Shown: piece by piece, positions 13,700 to 21,502 of the stretch
How the letters are laid out: each line of letters starts with the position of its first letter
How positions within the stretch are numbered: position 1 is the stretch's first letter
Source of the DNA: Candidatus Staskawiczbacteria bacterium
GTDB taxonomy: Bacteria; Patescibacteriota; Minisyncoccia; Minisyncoccales; Staskawiczbacteraceae
NCBI GenBank assembly: GCA_026395195.1
Contig: JAPLZD010000047.1
Location: 1-24,935 of the forward strand
Direction: 5' to 3'
DNA: 24,935 bases
The notes under the pieces: model-generated
The model's database searches: none
What the model saw: the letters and a program-made list of their open reading frames with translations, nothing else
Told to the model about the DNA's origin: nothing
Program-made: the position numbers and the translations under genes

Positions 13700-14248
13700 T
13701 TATCTTTTTGCCCACTGGGGTGCTTTGCGGGCGCGCTTTAAGCCGAATTTCTTTCTTTCGCGCATTCGCGGGTCACGGGTTAAAAATCCTGCTTTTCTTA
13801 ATCTTTTTCTAAAATTATTATTAAAATCAACCAAAACTCTAGCTGTTCCGTGCCTGATTGCTTCTGCCTGGGCTGAATGTCCTCCGCCTTTCACTTTTAC
13901 TGTAACCCTGAATTTATCCAAACATTTCATTTTTTTCATTGAAGCAACGCAGCTTTCCTGGTCTTCTGTCAAAACAAAATATTTAGTATATGGTTTGTTG
14001 TTAACAATAAATTCTTTGTCCCCTTTTGTAAAAAGCCTAATGCGCGCGACTGCTGTTTTTCTCCTGCCGATTGCCTCAAAATATCTGTCAGATTTTCCGG
14101 CTTTGGCAATTTCTTTTGAAATTTCGTCGTCGGCGATTTCATCGGCTGTATCTAAAACAGCATCAACTGGAGCAGCCGGTGTCTCAACTTTTACTTCCTC
14201 AACTTTTTCAGGGGTACCCTTTGGGTCCTTTTTAGTTCGTGGTGCCAT
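13700..14248 (-). CDS. rpsI: Ribosomal protein S9 with a long N-terminal extension
   Basis: S9 binds 16S rRNA in the head of the small subunit, and its C-terminal tail reaches the P-site tRNA. The S9 core begins near residue 55 (YFEAIGRRKTAVARIRLF) and ends in the usual basic tail (KAPQWAKR). About 54 residues of an acidic, Pro/Val/Glu-rich extension precede it. I choose the ATG at 14248 (182 residues), 4 nt after the rplM stop; the longest open frame begins four codons upstream at a TTG that overlaps rplM. It is the last gene of the operon. Confidence 0.96.
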   Translation of the reverse strand: MAPRTKKDPKGTPEKVEEVKVETPAAPVDAVLDTADEIADDEISKEIAKAGKSDRYFEAIGRRKTAVARIRLFTKGDKEFIVNNKPYTKYFVLTEDQESCVASMKKMKCLDKFRVTVKVKGGGHSAQAEAIRHGTARVLVDFNNNFRKRLRKAGFLTRDPRMRERKKFGLKRARKAPQWAKR

Positions 14249-14252
14249 ATTT

Positions 14253-14618
14253 TTATTCAAATCTAAGCCTTTTAATTTGTTGGGCTCTTAATTTATTTTT
14301 TGTAAGCATTCCCATTACTGCTGTTCTCAAAACTTCCTTTGGCCCCCTCTTAATCAAAACTTCTTTTAATGTTGCTTCTTTTAAATTTCCCAGATATCCG
14401 GTAAATCTGAAGTAGCTTTTATTCTCTAATTTGTTGCCGGTAAATTTCATTTGGTCTATATTTTTTACCAAAACAGTGTCGCCCATATCTTTATACAAAA
14501 CAAAATTTGGCTTGTTTTTCCCTCGCAATAAAACAGCAACTTCAACAGCCAATCTTCCTAAAGATTTATTGGCTGCATCAACTGAAATAACTTTTCTATT
14601 TATTTTTTCTGCCGGCAT
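14253..14618 (-). CDS. rplM: Ribosomal protein L13
   Basis: L13 is an early-assembling 23S rRNA-binding protein of the large subunit. The 121-residue sequence includes VDAANKSLGRLAVEVAVLLRGK and, further on, DTVLVKNIDQMKFTGNK and RTAVMGMLTKNKL. It is about 20 residues shorter than E. coli L13 (142), with the C-terminal end trimmed. It sits 1 nt after rplQ and 4 nt before rpsI. The rplM-rpsI pair is normally a separate operon in many bacteria; here it is joined to the alpha operon. Confidence 0.96.
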   Translation of the reverse strand: MPAEKINRKVISVDAANKSLGRLAVEVAVLLRGKNKPNFVLYKDMGDTVLVKNIDQMKFTGNKLENKSYFRFTGYLGNLKEATLKEVLIKRGPKEVLRTAVMGMLTKNKLRAQQIKRLRFE

Positions 14619-14619
14619 A

Positions 14620-14970
14620 TTATTTCACTAATTCAATTATGGCCATTTTTGCTCCGTCTGAATTACGAGGTCCAAGTTTTATAATTCTTGTATATCCCCC
14701 ATTTCTATCCTTATATTTTGGAGCTATTTGTTCGACTATCTTTTTTGTCATTTTAGGAGTTAATTCTTTAGCCAGCAATCTGCGGTTGAATACTGTGGCG
14801 TCTTTAGCTCTGGTAATCATTTTTTCTACAAGCGATCTTAATTCCTTGGCTTTTGCCTCGGTTGTTTTCATTTTTTCATGCAATAAAAAATTATTAGCTA
14901 ATGATTTAAAAAGCTGTTTTCTCGGCCCGACTTTCATAGAAAATTTTCTACCGCTGTTTCTTTTTCTCAT
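14620..14970 (-). CDS. rplQ: Ribosomal protein L17
   Basis: L17 lies near the exit tunnel of the large subunit. The 116-residue protein starts with MRKRNSGRKFSMKVGPRKQL and contains the typical LLHEKMKTTEAKAKELRSLVEKMITRAK region and the ending RNSDGAKMAIIELV. It follows rpoA with one base between the stop and the ATG, the classical alpha-operon order. Confidence 0.97.
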   Translation of the reverse strand: MRKRNSGRKFSMKVGPRKQLFKSLANNFLLHEKMKTTEAKAKELRSLVEKMITRAKDATVFNRRLLAKELTPKMTKKIVEQIAPKYKDRNGGYTRIIKLGPRNSDGAKMAIIELVK

Positions 14971-14971
14971 T

Positions 14972-15910
14972 TTATTCTTCTTTCAACTCCAAACCTAATT
15001 TTTTAATCTTTCTTTTCACTTCTGACAGAGCTTTTTCTCCCATGCCCTCTAATTCCGACAAACTTTTTTCTGATTTCTTTGCAATTCCTCCCACTGTTTT
15101 TATGCCGTTATTTAACAAGGCATTCAAGGTTCTGCCGGTGAGTTTTAGGTCTTCTACCAGAAGTTTTGTAACATCTTCTTCTGTCTTCTCCTCTTTTTCC
15201 TCTGATTTTTCTTTCTTCTCCTCTTTTCCGGCTTTTCCCTCAAAAATAATATTAAAATGTTTTATTAAAATATCACAGGCTTCAAAAAATGATTCTTCCG
15301 GAGTAATAGTGCCGTCTGTTTCAATTTCCAAAGACAGCTTATCAAAATCTGTCCTATCGCCAACTCTCATATTTTCAACACTAAAATTTACATTTTTTAT
15401 TGGAGTATATATAGCATCAATTGCAATAGCTCCAATTTCTGCTTTTCCTCTTTTTGCCTGATCTTTGGGAACGTACCCAATTCCTTTTTGTATTGTAAGC
15501 GCAATTTCTAATTCAGTTTTCTTGTCTGTGATGGTTGCAATCTGCAAATCGGGATTTACCAGCTTTACCTGCGGGGGGCATTTGAATTCTTTTCCAATAA
15601 CCGGGCCTTCTCCCTTGGCCTTCATTTCTATTTTATAGGTATCGCCCTCAAAAATTTTAAATCTTAAATTTTTTATATTTAAAAGAATCATTATTACGTC
15701 CTCTAAAACTCCGGGAATTGTTGAAAATTCGTGCGGAACTCCTTTTATTTTAACTTCTGTCACAGCTGCTCCCTGCAAAGATGACAACAAAACTCTTCTT
15801 AAAGAGTTTCCAATGGTAACTCCATAGCCAGGATATAATCCCTCGATTTCAAATACGGCCTGATTTTTCTTCTTTTGGATTACTTTTGGCGGTAACGGAA
15901 GTGGAATCAT
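14972..15910 (-). CDS. rpoA: RNA polymerase alpha subunit
   Basis: Alpha dimerises to start RNA polymerase assembly, and its C-terminal domain contacts upstream promoter DNA and activators. The N-terminal domain shows PGYGVTIGNSLRRVLLSSL (27-45) and the dimer core. A highly charged Lys/Glu linker spans about residues 224-245 and the C-terminal helix-hairpin-helix domain spans 246-312 (LKLTGRTLNALLNNGIKTV, LSELEGMGEKALSEV). At 312 residues it is close to the usual size. It lies between rpsD and rplQ as in most bacteria. Confidence 0.97.
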   Translation of the reverse strand: MIPLPLPPKVIQKKKNQAVFEIEGLYPGYGVTIGNSLRRVLLSSLQGAAVTEVKIKGVPHEFSTIPGVLEDVIMILLNIKNLRFKIFEGDTYKIEMKAKGEGPVIGKEFKCPPQVKLVNPDLQIATITDKKTELEIALTIQKGIGYVPKDQAKRGKAEIGAIAIDAIYTPIKNVNFSVENMRVGDRTDFDKLSLEIETDGTITPEESFFEACDILIKHFNIIFEGKAGKEEKKEKSEEKEEKTEEDVTKLLVEDLKLTGRTLNALLNNGIKTVGGIAKKSEKSLSELEGMGEKALSEVKRKIKKLGLELKEE

Positions 15911-15936
15911 AATTTGTTAGTTTGCTTAATTATAAA

Positions 15937-16566
15937 TTAACGTGAATAAAATTCGAATATTGATGAAATTTCTGCCGGAGGTTTAACTTCATCAATGTTA
16001 GGATCCCCGATAGATTTTGCTTCTAATTTATCTTTTTCCAATACAAGCCAGGCAGGCGTTTCGTGCTTCTTTAGCTGGGCTGATATTTCCTTAAAAATTC
16101 CTTTGGCTTTTTTATTTTCCTTGACGCTTACCACGTCTCCTTTTTTAACCTCATATGAAGGAATATTTACCGGCTTGCCGTTTACTTTAAAATAACCGTG
16201 AGAAACCATCTGGCGCGCCTGAACCCTAGATTTTGCAAGCCCCATTCTAAAAACAACATTATCCAATCTGATTTCCAATCTTTTAATAAGCTCTGCGGAA
16301 ACGTTTTCAACCTTGCCCATTTTTTCAAGAGTTTCTTTTACATATCTTTTAAACTGTTTTTCTGAGAGCCCATACCATTTTTTAAGAGTTTGCTTTTCTT
16401 CTAAAGATTTTTTATATTCTGACGGAGCTCCGCCCCTTTTCTTTTTTTGCAGGCCCGGCGCATATGCTCTTCTTACCATCGCGCATTTTGTAGAAAAACA
16501 ACGATCGCCCTTTAAAAAGAGTTTTTGTCCCAATCTTCTGCAGGTTTTACATTGATCGTATTGCAT
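15937..16566 (-). CDS. rpsD: Ribosomal protein S4, zinc-binding form
   Basis: S4 starts assembly of the small-subunit body and helps form the mRNA entry site. The 209-residue protein begins with a C-x2-C-x13-C-x4-C module (Cys6, 9, 23, 28), the zinc-binding form of S4. The S4 RNA-binding domain is visible at about residues 103-165 (LEIRLDNVVFRMGLAKSRVQ, ARQMVSHGYFKVNGKPVN). It lies 9 bp after rpsK and 26 bp before rpoA. No leader structure that would indicate S4 autoregulation was identified. Confidence 0.97.
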   Translation of the reverse strand: MQYDQCKTCRRLGQKLFLKGDRCFSTKCAMVRRAYAPGLQKKKRGGAPSEYKKSLEEKQTLKKWYGLSEKQFKRYVKETLEKMGKVENVSAELIKRLEIRLDNVVFRMGLAKSRVQARQMVSHGYFKVNGKPVNIPSYEVKKGDVVSVKENKKAKGIFKEISAQLKKHETPAWLVLEKDKLEAKSIGDPNIDEVKPPAEISSIFEFYSR

Positions 16567-16575
16567 ATTTAAAAA

Positions 16576-17031
16576 TTAAACCCTCCTAGTTTTTTTAGGC
16601 CTGCATCCATTGTGAGGAATAGGCGTTACATCTTTAATCGAAACAACATTCAAACCCTGGGCCACTAAGCTTCTTACTGCCGACTCGCGGCCGGCTCCAA
16701 TTCCCCTGATTAAAACCGACACTCTTTCAATTCCCATTTTTTTGCAGGCATTCGCAATTGTTTCGGCAACTTTTGAGGCTGCAAAAGAAGTTGATTTTTT
16801 TGTTCCCTTGAATCCGACTGCTCCAGCTGACTTCCAAGCCAAAACTTGCCCCTTTGAATTTGTCAGGGTTACAATTGTATTGTTATAAGAAGAGGATACG
16901 TAAATTTTCCCCTCCTGAACTCCAACCGTGGTAGATTTTACTTTCACTTCTTTCCCGACTGTCTTATCAATTTTTTCCTGCTCTTTTACCGCCTCTTCTT
17001 GGTTTGTTTCTATTATATGTTTTTTTCCCAT
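16576..17031 (-). CDS. rpsK: Ribosomal protein S11
   Basis: S11 forms part of the small-subunit platform next to the E site. The core starts near residue 40 (GKIYVSSSYNNTIVTLTNSK) and continues with LIRGIGAGRESAVRSLVAQG and the ending TPIPHNGCRPKKTRRV. A charged N-terminal extension of about 38 residues makes the protein 151 residues long against about 129 in E. coli. It lies between rpsM (14 bp) and rpsD (9 bp). Confidence 0.97.
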   Translation of the reverse strand: MGKKHIIETNQEEAVKEQEKIDKTVGKEVKVKSTTVGVQEGKIYVSSSYNNTIVTLTNSKGQVLAWKSAGAVGFKGTKKSTSFAASKVAETIANACKKMGIERVSVLIRGIGAGRESAVRSLVAQGLNVVSIKDVTPIPHNGCRPKKTRRV

Positions 17032-17045
17032 TTTTCAATTTTAGT

Positions 17046-17435
17046 TTATGTTGGTGCTGCAGGTGGTTTTCTGCCAGAACCCATTGTCTTTCTGACATTT
17101 CCCCTGACTGTTCTGTTATTTGTTTTTGTCCTTTGTCCTCTGACCGGCAATCCTTTAATATGCCTTAATCCCCTCCAGGCTCCAATATCTTTCAATCTTT
17201 TGACATTAATCATAACCTGCCTTCTTAAGTCTCCTTCAATTTTGTAAGTTTTCTCAATAAAGTCTTTCAAATCATTAACTTCTTTGGCCGACAAATCGGA
17301 TGCTTTTTTGTTTATGTCTATCTTCAACGCATCTAAAATTTTCTTGCTCAAAGGCCTGCCTATACCATAAATATAAGTTAAGGCAATTTCTATTCTTTTG
17401 TTTTCGGGAATATTTACCCCGGCAATTCTTGGCAT
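17046..17435 (-). CDS. rpsM: Ribosomal protein S13
   Basis: S13 lies in the head of the small subunit and contacts the P-site tRNA and the large subunit. The 129-residue protein shows RIAGVNIPENKRIEIALTYI at the start, the helix-turn-helix region with IYGIGRPLSKKIL, and the basic tail with WRGLRHIKGLPVRGQRTKTN. It starts 5 bp after rpmJ. Confidence 0.97.
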   Translation of the reverse strand: MPRIAGVNIPENKRIEIALTYIYGIGRPLSKKILDALKIDINKKASDLSAKEVNDLKDFIEKTYKIEGDLRRQVMINVKRLKDIGAWRGLRHIKGLPVRGQRTKTNNRTVRGNVRKTMGSGRKPPAAPT

Positions 17436-17440
17436 GTTTT

Positions 17441-17557
17441 TTAACCTTGTCTCTGCTTGTGTTTTGGATTTTTCTTACAAATAACGTAAATCCGCCCCTC
17501 TCTTCTGACGATTTTGCAATCCTTGCACATTTTTTTTAATGACGGCCTAATTTTCAT
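17441..17557 (-). CDS. rpmJ: Ribosomal protein L36 (38 residues)
   Basis: The minus strand from the ATG at 17557 to TAA at 17441 encodes 38 residues beginning [19 protein letters not shown]. The zinc ligands Cys11, Cys14, Cys27 and His33 are the L36 set, and the ending NPKHKQRQG is typical. Position between infA and rpsM is the standard bacterial order. L36 is a late-assembling large-subunit protein near the peptidyl-transferase region. Confidence 0.96.
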   Translation of the reverse strand: MKIRPSLKKMCKDCKIVRREGRIYVICKKNPKHKQRQG

Positions 17558-17618
17558 TTTATTATTGAAAAACCAAAAAAATATCTAGTTTAAAATATCT
17601 CAAACTAAATATTTTACA

Positions 17619-17852
17619 CTATTTTAACCTGTATACAATTCTGCCTTTGCTATCATCATACGGGGTCATTTCTACGGAAACTTTATCTCCGGGCAAAATG
17701 GTAATTCTATTCATTCTCATTTTTCCGGAAAGAAATCCCAAAATCTCTTTTCCGTCTTCTAAAACTATCCTAAAAAAGGCGTTGGGTAAAGCCTCGGTGA
17801 CTCTTCCTTCTTTTTTTATAATTTGGCCCTTTTTATCTTCGTTTTGCGGCAT
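17619..17852 (-). CDS. infA: Translation initiation factor IF-1
   Basis: IF-1 occupies the ribosomal A site during initiation. The 77-residue OB-fold protein contains [25 protein letters not shown] residues and [24 protein letters not shown], both diagnostic, and ends KGRIVYRLK. It is the first gene of the operon; its ATG lies only 15 bp past the -10 box. The 61-bp gap to rpmJ shows no clear element. Confidence 0.97.
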   Translation of the reverse strand: MPQNEDKKGQIIKKEGRVTEALPNAFFRIVLEDGKEILGFLSGKMRMNRITILPGDKVSVEMTPYDDSKGRIVYRLK

Positions 17853-17867
17853 TTAGAATATAATAAT

Positions 17868-17896
17868 ATGATAGCAAAATAACCCGAAAAGGTCAA
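17868..17896 (-). promoter_or_regulatory. Promoter of the infA-rpsI operon
   Basis: On the minus strand TTGACC (17891-17896) and TATCAT (17868-17873) are separated by exactly 17 bp. The -10 is 15 bp from the infA ATG, so the transcript would have a leader of roughly 8 nt and no Shine-Dalgarno sequence. Confidence 0.78.
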
Positions 17897-17904
17897 TAGC
17901 ACCC

Positions 17905-19200
17905 TTAGAATTTTACTTCTACTTCTACGGCTTTCTGGCTATTGGGGGCCGAGGTCACCCAAAACGGCCAAAAGTTGATTTGGACCTTAGAAACCTGATC
18001 ACCCAGCAAATTGCTTATGGTTTCATTTATTTGAGCATAATTTTTTCCCGTCAAAGATGTCGCCACTGAAAGTTTATCTATATCCTGATAAGTGCCCGAC
18101 GAGAAATCAAGACTAAGAGTTTCTTTTCCGCCGGAAATATCAACTGTGCCCGCTGAATAATTCACTTTAAAACTGCTGTCCAATAAAGTTTTTCCTTGGG
18201 ACAATTGGGAGATAAGATAATCTTTGGCAAATTTTTCAGCATCGGCTTTTTTAAATGCCAAAGCCGTTGCCTTTACTGTAGCCTGATATGTAAAATTGTC
18301 AGCAACTGTGCCCGGCTTTGTCTGAGTTGATCCGTCGACATTTTCAGAGGAAATTGCATTGTCCAGCAAAATATAGTCAGAAGGAATCTGGCTCTTAAGC
18401 TCTGCGGCTGCTTCATCTGCGGCCTTTTTTGTGAGAGCATCCTTGGCTCCTTGAATATCGTCATCGGTTACCTTTTTTACTTTGCCGGCATATCCTCCCG
18501 ACATTGCCGATTTCGATACTCCATATACGCTGTAGTAATACGCAGTCCCTTTCAAACCCGGAATTGAAAAATTAGATGGAGCAATATTATAATTTTCCCC
18601 TCCTTCTACTGCTTGAATTTTTACATCTACCGACCCCGGCACAATTTTGCCTCCGCTTTTTGTTGCCGCCGGCACTACAATTTTTTGCAAAGCAGTAAAA
18701 AGTTTTCCGGAATCAGACAAAAAATGCGTGCCGGCCTTTAATGTAAGCGGAGTTGCCGGATCATATTTATTATAAACTGTGATAGTGCCAGATGCCTGCC
18801 CCTCATTATTTGCATTTCCGGTTGCCGGAAAGTCCTGGGATATTGTTTTTGATACTTCAAAATATTTTGCCGGAATAACAAATTTATCAAGATCAACTGC
18901 ATCAGCCGATTTATCGGCCATCACAACCTGTTTAAAGCTTAAAGTATCTACTTTGGGCCAAATCTGAATGTCGGCCTTAGGTAATTTAAAATATAAATAT
19001 ACAACAGCGCCAAAAACTATTACAAAAATTACTGCAAAAAGCAGAGGGCGCAAAGAGCGTTCTTCTTTTCTGGCGCGGGCGCGCGGTTTTTCGACTTTTC
19101 GCGAACGGGATTTTTTGTCTTCCCCTAAAAATTCCTTGATTCCGTCTCCCACTTCTTTGGCTAATTTGGGCGGTTTGATGTCGTATATTTTGCGTGGCAT
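17905..19200 (-). CDS. Single-pass membrane protein with a baseplate-J-like extracytoplasmic region
   Basis: The 431-residue protein has a basic cytoplasmic N-terminus of about 50 residues rich in Lys/Arg (SRSRKVEKPRARARKEER), one membrane helix at about 53-71 (LLFAVIFVIVFGAVVYLYF) and a long outside part. The outside region includes GTITVYNKYDPATPLTLKAGTHFLS (approx. 135-160) and a GGENYNIAPSNFSIPGL segment, features that make such CPR proteins resemble phage baseplate J proteins. No phage genes are near, so this is more likely a cell-envelope or appendage protein. The role is unknown. It lies 15 bp after alaS and shares its promoter. Confidence 0.78.
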   Translation of the reverse strand: MPRKIYDIKPPKLAKEVGDGIKEFLGEDKKSRSRKVEKPRARARKEERSLRPLLFAVIFVIVFGAVVYLYFKLPKADIQIWPKVDTLSFKQVVMADKSADAVDLDKFVIPAKYFEVSKTISQDFPATGNANNEGQASGTITVYNKYDPATPLTLKAGTHFLSDSGKLFTALQKIVVPAATKSGGKIVPGSVDVKIQAVEGGENYNIAPSNFSIPGLKGTAYYYSVYGVSKSAMSGGYAGKVKKVTDDDIQGAKDALTKKAADEAAAELKSQIPSDYILLDNAISSENVDGSTQTKPGTVADNFTYQATVKATALAFKKADAEKFAKDYLISQLSQGKTLLDSSFKVNYSAGTVDISGGKETLSLDFSSGTYQDIDKLSVATSLTGKNYAQINETISNLLGDQVSKVQINFWPFWVTSAPNSQKAVEVEVKF

Positions 19201-19215
19201 AGCTTTATTGAAAAA

Positions 19216-20877
19216 TTAATTTTTTTCTAAAATTGCTTTTATTCGTCTGACTCCCGATGAGGAGCTTTCTTCTTTTTGAATTTTAAAATGACCCAAAGTT
19301 CCAGTTCTCTCCACATGTGGCCCTCCGCAAATTTCTTTGCTGACGTTTTCATCTCCTTTTCCCACAAAATAAACTTTTATCATTTCTCCATATTTAGACT
19401 CAAAAACTCCCATAGCCCCAAGCTCTTTAGCTTTTTCCAAGGTCATTTCTTCAAACCAAACAGGCAGGTCTTTTTCTATTATACCATTTACAAAATTTTC
19501 CACATCTTTTATTTGTCCACTGGTCATTTTCTCCTTATGTGAAAAGTCAAATCTTAGTCTTTCGGCAGTTATATTGCTTCCTTTCTGATAAACATCTTCG
19601 CCCAAGACTTTTCTAAGGCCAGCCAGCATTAAATGCGCCGCAGTATGCAATTTTGTTGTTTGCTCTGAATGGTCGGCAAGCCCGCCCTTAAACATTCCGG
19701 CCGAAGCAGTCCTCGAAAGCTCCTGATGTTTTTTTAATTCTTCTTCAAAATCTTCCTGCTTTAAATGTTTAGTTTTACTTGGGTCTAATTCTTTTAAAAT
19801 ATCAAACGGCAAACCAAAGCTTTGGTACAAATAAAATGCTTTTTCTGCATTAATATCTTTTATTTTTGAATACTCTGCAATTCCCTTTCCTAAGGTTTCC
19901 AAAAACTTTTTTCTTTCATCTGAAAAAACTTCTGACTTAATTAAATTATCTAAAAAATCTATTTTAGCTAAAAATTCGTAAGCCACAATGCGCCTTATCA
20001 GGCGCCTCAAAACATATCCCTGCTCTTTGTTTGACGGCCTCACGCCATCTGCAATTAAAGCATTAATGGCTCTGGCATGGTCTGCTATTATTCTTTTTTT
20101 ACGCTCGTCTAATTCTTCCGGAATCAATTTTATAATCGGTAAAAATAAATCTGTTTCGTAAACATTTTCTTTTCCGTTTAAGACACACAAAGTTCTTTCT
20201 AGGCCCATTCCGGTATCAACATTTTTTTGAGATGCTGGATTATAATTTCCATTTTCATCTTTTACATACTGCATAAAAACATCATTCCAGATTTCAACCC
20301 AATTTTTATTGCTTATATCCTTTGCCGGCTCGCCCGCACCTCGCCAATAAAACATTTCCGTGTCCGGACCGCATGGCCCCGTTTGCCCAGCCGGACCCCA
20401 CCAATTATCTTTCTTCGGCAAAAAATAGATTCTATCCTTAGATGCTCCTAACGATTCCCAAATTTCTGCCGACTCTAAATCTTTTGGCGCATCTTTGTCT
20501 CCGGCAAAACAGGTAAATGCCAATTTTTCTAATGGCAATTTTAATTCTTTTGTTAAAAACTCAAAAGACCATTTTATTGCCTCATCTTTCCAATAATCTC
20601 CCATAGACCAATTTCCCAGCATTTCAAAAAATGTTAAATGAGTGTCGTCGCCAACGTCATCAATGTCTCCGGTTCTTATGCATTTTTGGCAATTAACCAG
20701 TCTTTTTCCTTCAGGGTGTTTTTGGCCCAATAAATATGGCACCAATGGATGCATTCCGGCAGTTGTAAATAAAACCGTCGGATCATTTTCTGGAATCAAA
20801 GAAGCCGAGGGAATTATCGCATGCCCTTTTTCTTTAAAAAAGTTTAAAAACTTATCTCGTAATTCTTCCGAGGTCAT
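19216..20877 (-). CDS. alaS: Alanyl-tRNA synthetase, short form ending after the editing domain
   Basis: The enzyme charges tRNA(Ala) with alanine and hydrolyses Ser- or Gly-tRNA(Ala). The class II catalytic core occupies about 1-235 (LFTTAGMHPLVPYLLG, FFEMLGNWSMGDYW, DTGMGLERTL). A helical tRNA-recognition region follows, with RRLIRRIVAYEF. The editing domain has HTAAH (411-415) and CGGPH (517-521), the four metal ligands. At 553 residues it is much shorter than E. coli AlaRS (about 875); it stops right after the SSSSGVRRIKAI block, so the C-Ala domain is missing and the linker before the editing domain is short. ATG at 20877 has AAAGGATA upstream, one of the few Shine-Dalgarno-like sequences here. 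Confidence 0.96.
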   Translation of the reverse strand: MTSEELRDKFLNFFKEKGHAIIPSASLIPENDPTVLFTTAGMHPLVPYLLGQKHPEGKRLVNCQKCIRTGDIDDVGDDTHLTFFEMLGNWSMGDYWKDEAIKWSFEFLTKELKLPLEKLAFTCFAGDKDAPKDLESAEIWESLGASKDRIYFLPKKDNWWGPAGQTGPCGPDTEMFYWRGAGEPAKDISNKNWVEIWNDVFMQYVKDENGNYNPASQKNVDTGMGLERTLCVLNGKENVYETDLFLPIIKLIPEELDERKKRIIADHARAINALIADGVRPSNKEQGYVLRRLIRRIVAYEFLAKIDFLDNLIKSEVFSDERKKFLETLGKGIAEYSKIKDINAEKAFYLYQSFGLPFDILKELDPSKTKHLKQEDFEEELKKHQELSRTASAGMFKGGLADHSEQTTKLHTAAHLMLAGLRKVLGEDVYQKGSNITAERLRFDFSHKEKMTSGQIKDVENFVNGIIEKDLPVWFEEMTLEKAKELGAMGVFESKYGEMIKVYFVGKGDENVSKEICGGPHVERTGTLGHFKIQKEESSSSGVRRIKAILEKN

Positions 20878-20885
20878 TATCCTTT

Positions 20886-20914
20886 ATTTTACACTAAAAA
20901 ATAATTTCCCGCAA
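20886..20914 (-). promoter_or_regulatory. Promoter of alaS
   Basis: On the minus strand TTGCGG (20909-20914) and TAAAAT (20886-20891) are separated by 17 bp. The -10 is 8 bp from the alaS ATG, which predicts a leaderless or nearly leaderless transcript. Confidence 0.68.
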
Positions 20915-20935
20915 CCTGCCTGGCCGGCAGGCAGG
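20915..20935. repeat. GC-rich palindrome CCTGCCTG-N5-CAGGCAGG
   Basis: This perfect 8-bp inverted repeat with a 5-bp spacer stands out from the A/T-rich surroundings and directly touches the -35 box of alaS. Similar palindromes, whose false translation reads PAWPAGRQ, are common between genes of CPR bacteria as far as I recall. No T tract follows, so it is not a standard terminator. Confidence 0.75.
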
Positions 20936-20940
20936 CAATC

Positions 20941-20960
20941 AAAAACCCCGCTAAGCGAGG
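20941..20960 (-). terminator. Intrinsic terminator after the YkuK-like gene
   Basis: On the minus strand the stem CCTCGC-TTA-GCGGGG (with one T-G pair) is followed directly by TTTTTG. It lies 6 nt past the stop codon of the YkuK-like gene and closes the adhesin-tpiA unit before the alaS promoter. Confidence 0.82.
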
Positions 20961-20966
20961 CTAATT

Positions 20967-21488
20967 TTAGGTGTATCGGTCGGCAACGACTGTGGCGGCG
21001 AAGGATTGGGGTTTTATGCGCGGGGTAAAGCCGTTGCTTATAATCAAGCCTGTTACCACTTTTACCATTTCTTTTGTCTTGCCGACTTCCCCAACATCTG
21101 CATGTATATATTCAAATTGATACTTTAAACCCAGTTTATTTTCTTCTTCCAAGGTTTCTCGTAAAGACAAAGCCAGTTCGCAAGATAAATAAACTTCCTG
21201 TAAAATTCTGTTTTTCCAATTGATATTTGCAAACCTTTTCAAAAAATTATCCGGATATTGCATCTTTTTCAAAAAAAATCTTCCTCCGGCTCCGGTTCGT
21301 AAAACCACAATTGCAATTGGAAAAAACGGCTTGTCAGATGAGGGCGAATCGCACCCAACCACAACTTCATACTTATACTCCGGCATTTCCGACATATAAC
21401 CAAAAATCTCTTTTATAACCTCATCTAAGCTCAAATTTCCCTTGCTGGGGCTGAAAAAATGCCCGTTATTTAATATCTCGCTTGCCAT
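20967..21488 (-). CDS. YkuK-family (DUF458) ribonuclease H-like protein
   Basis: The 173-residue protein matches the YkuK/DUF458 family: VVVGCDSPSS near residues 42-51 supplies the first acidic residue (Asp47), YIHADVGEVGKTKEMVKVV (127-145) gives a second (Asp131), and the ending KPQSFAATVVADRYT is strongly conserved. The fold is RNase H-like, but I know of no demonstrated substrate. It starts 14 bp after the tpiA stop and is the last gene before a terminator, so it is co-transcribed with tpiA. Confidence 0.85.
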   Translation of the reverse strand: MASEILNNGHFFSPSKGNLSLDEVIKEIFGYMSEMPEYKYEVVVGCDSPSSDKPFFPIAIVVLRTGAGGRFFLKKMQYPDNFLKRFANINWKNRILQEVYLSCELALSLRETLEEENKLGLKYQFEYIHADVGEVGKTKEMVKVVTGLIISNGFTPRIKPQSFAATVVADRYT

Positions 21489-21502
21489 AGCTCACCATAC
21501 TA

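Noticed and set aside
13725..14291. Plus-strand 188-codon open frame over rpsI
   Set aside because: It is a shadow of the S9 gene; composition and lack of motifs do not support a protein.
20642..21028. Plus-strand open frame of 128 codons spanning the alaS start and the intergenic palindrome
   Set aside because: It is antisense to alaS and the YkuK-like gene, and its PAWPAGRQ segment is just the translated palindrome.
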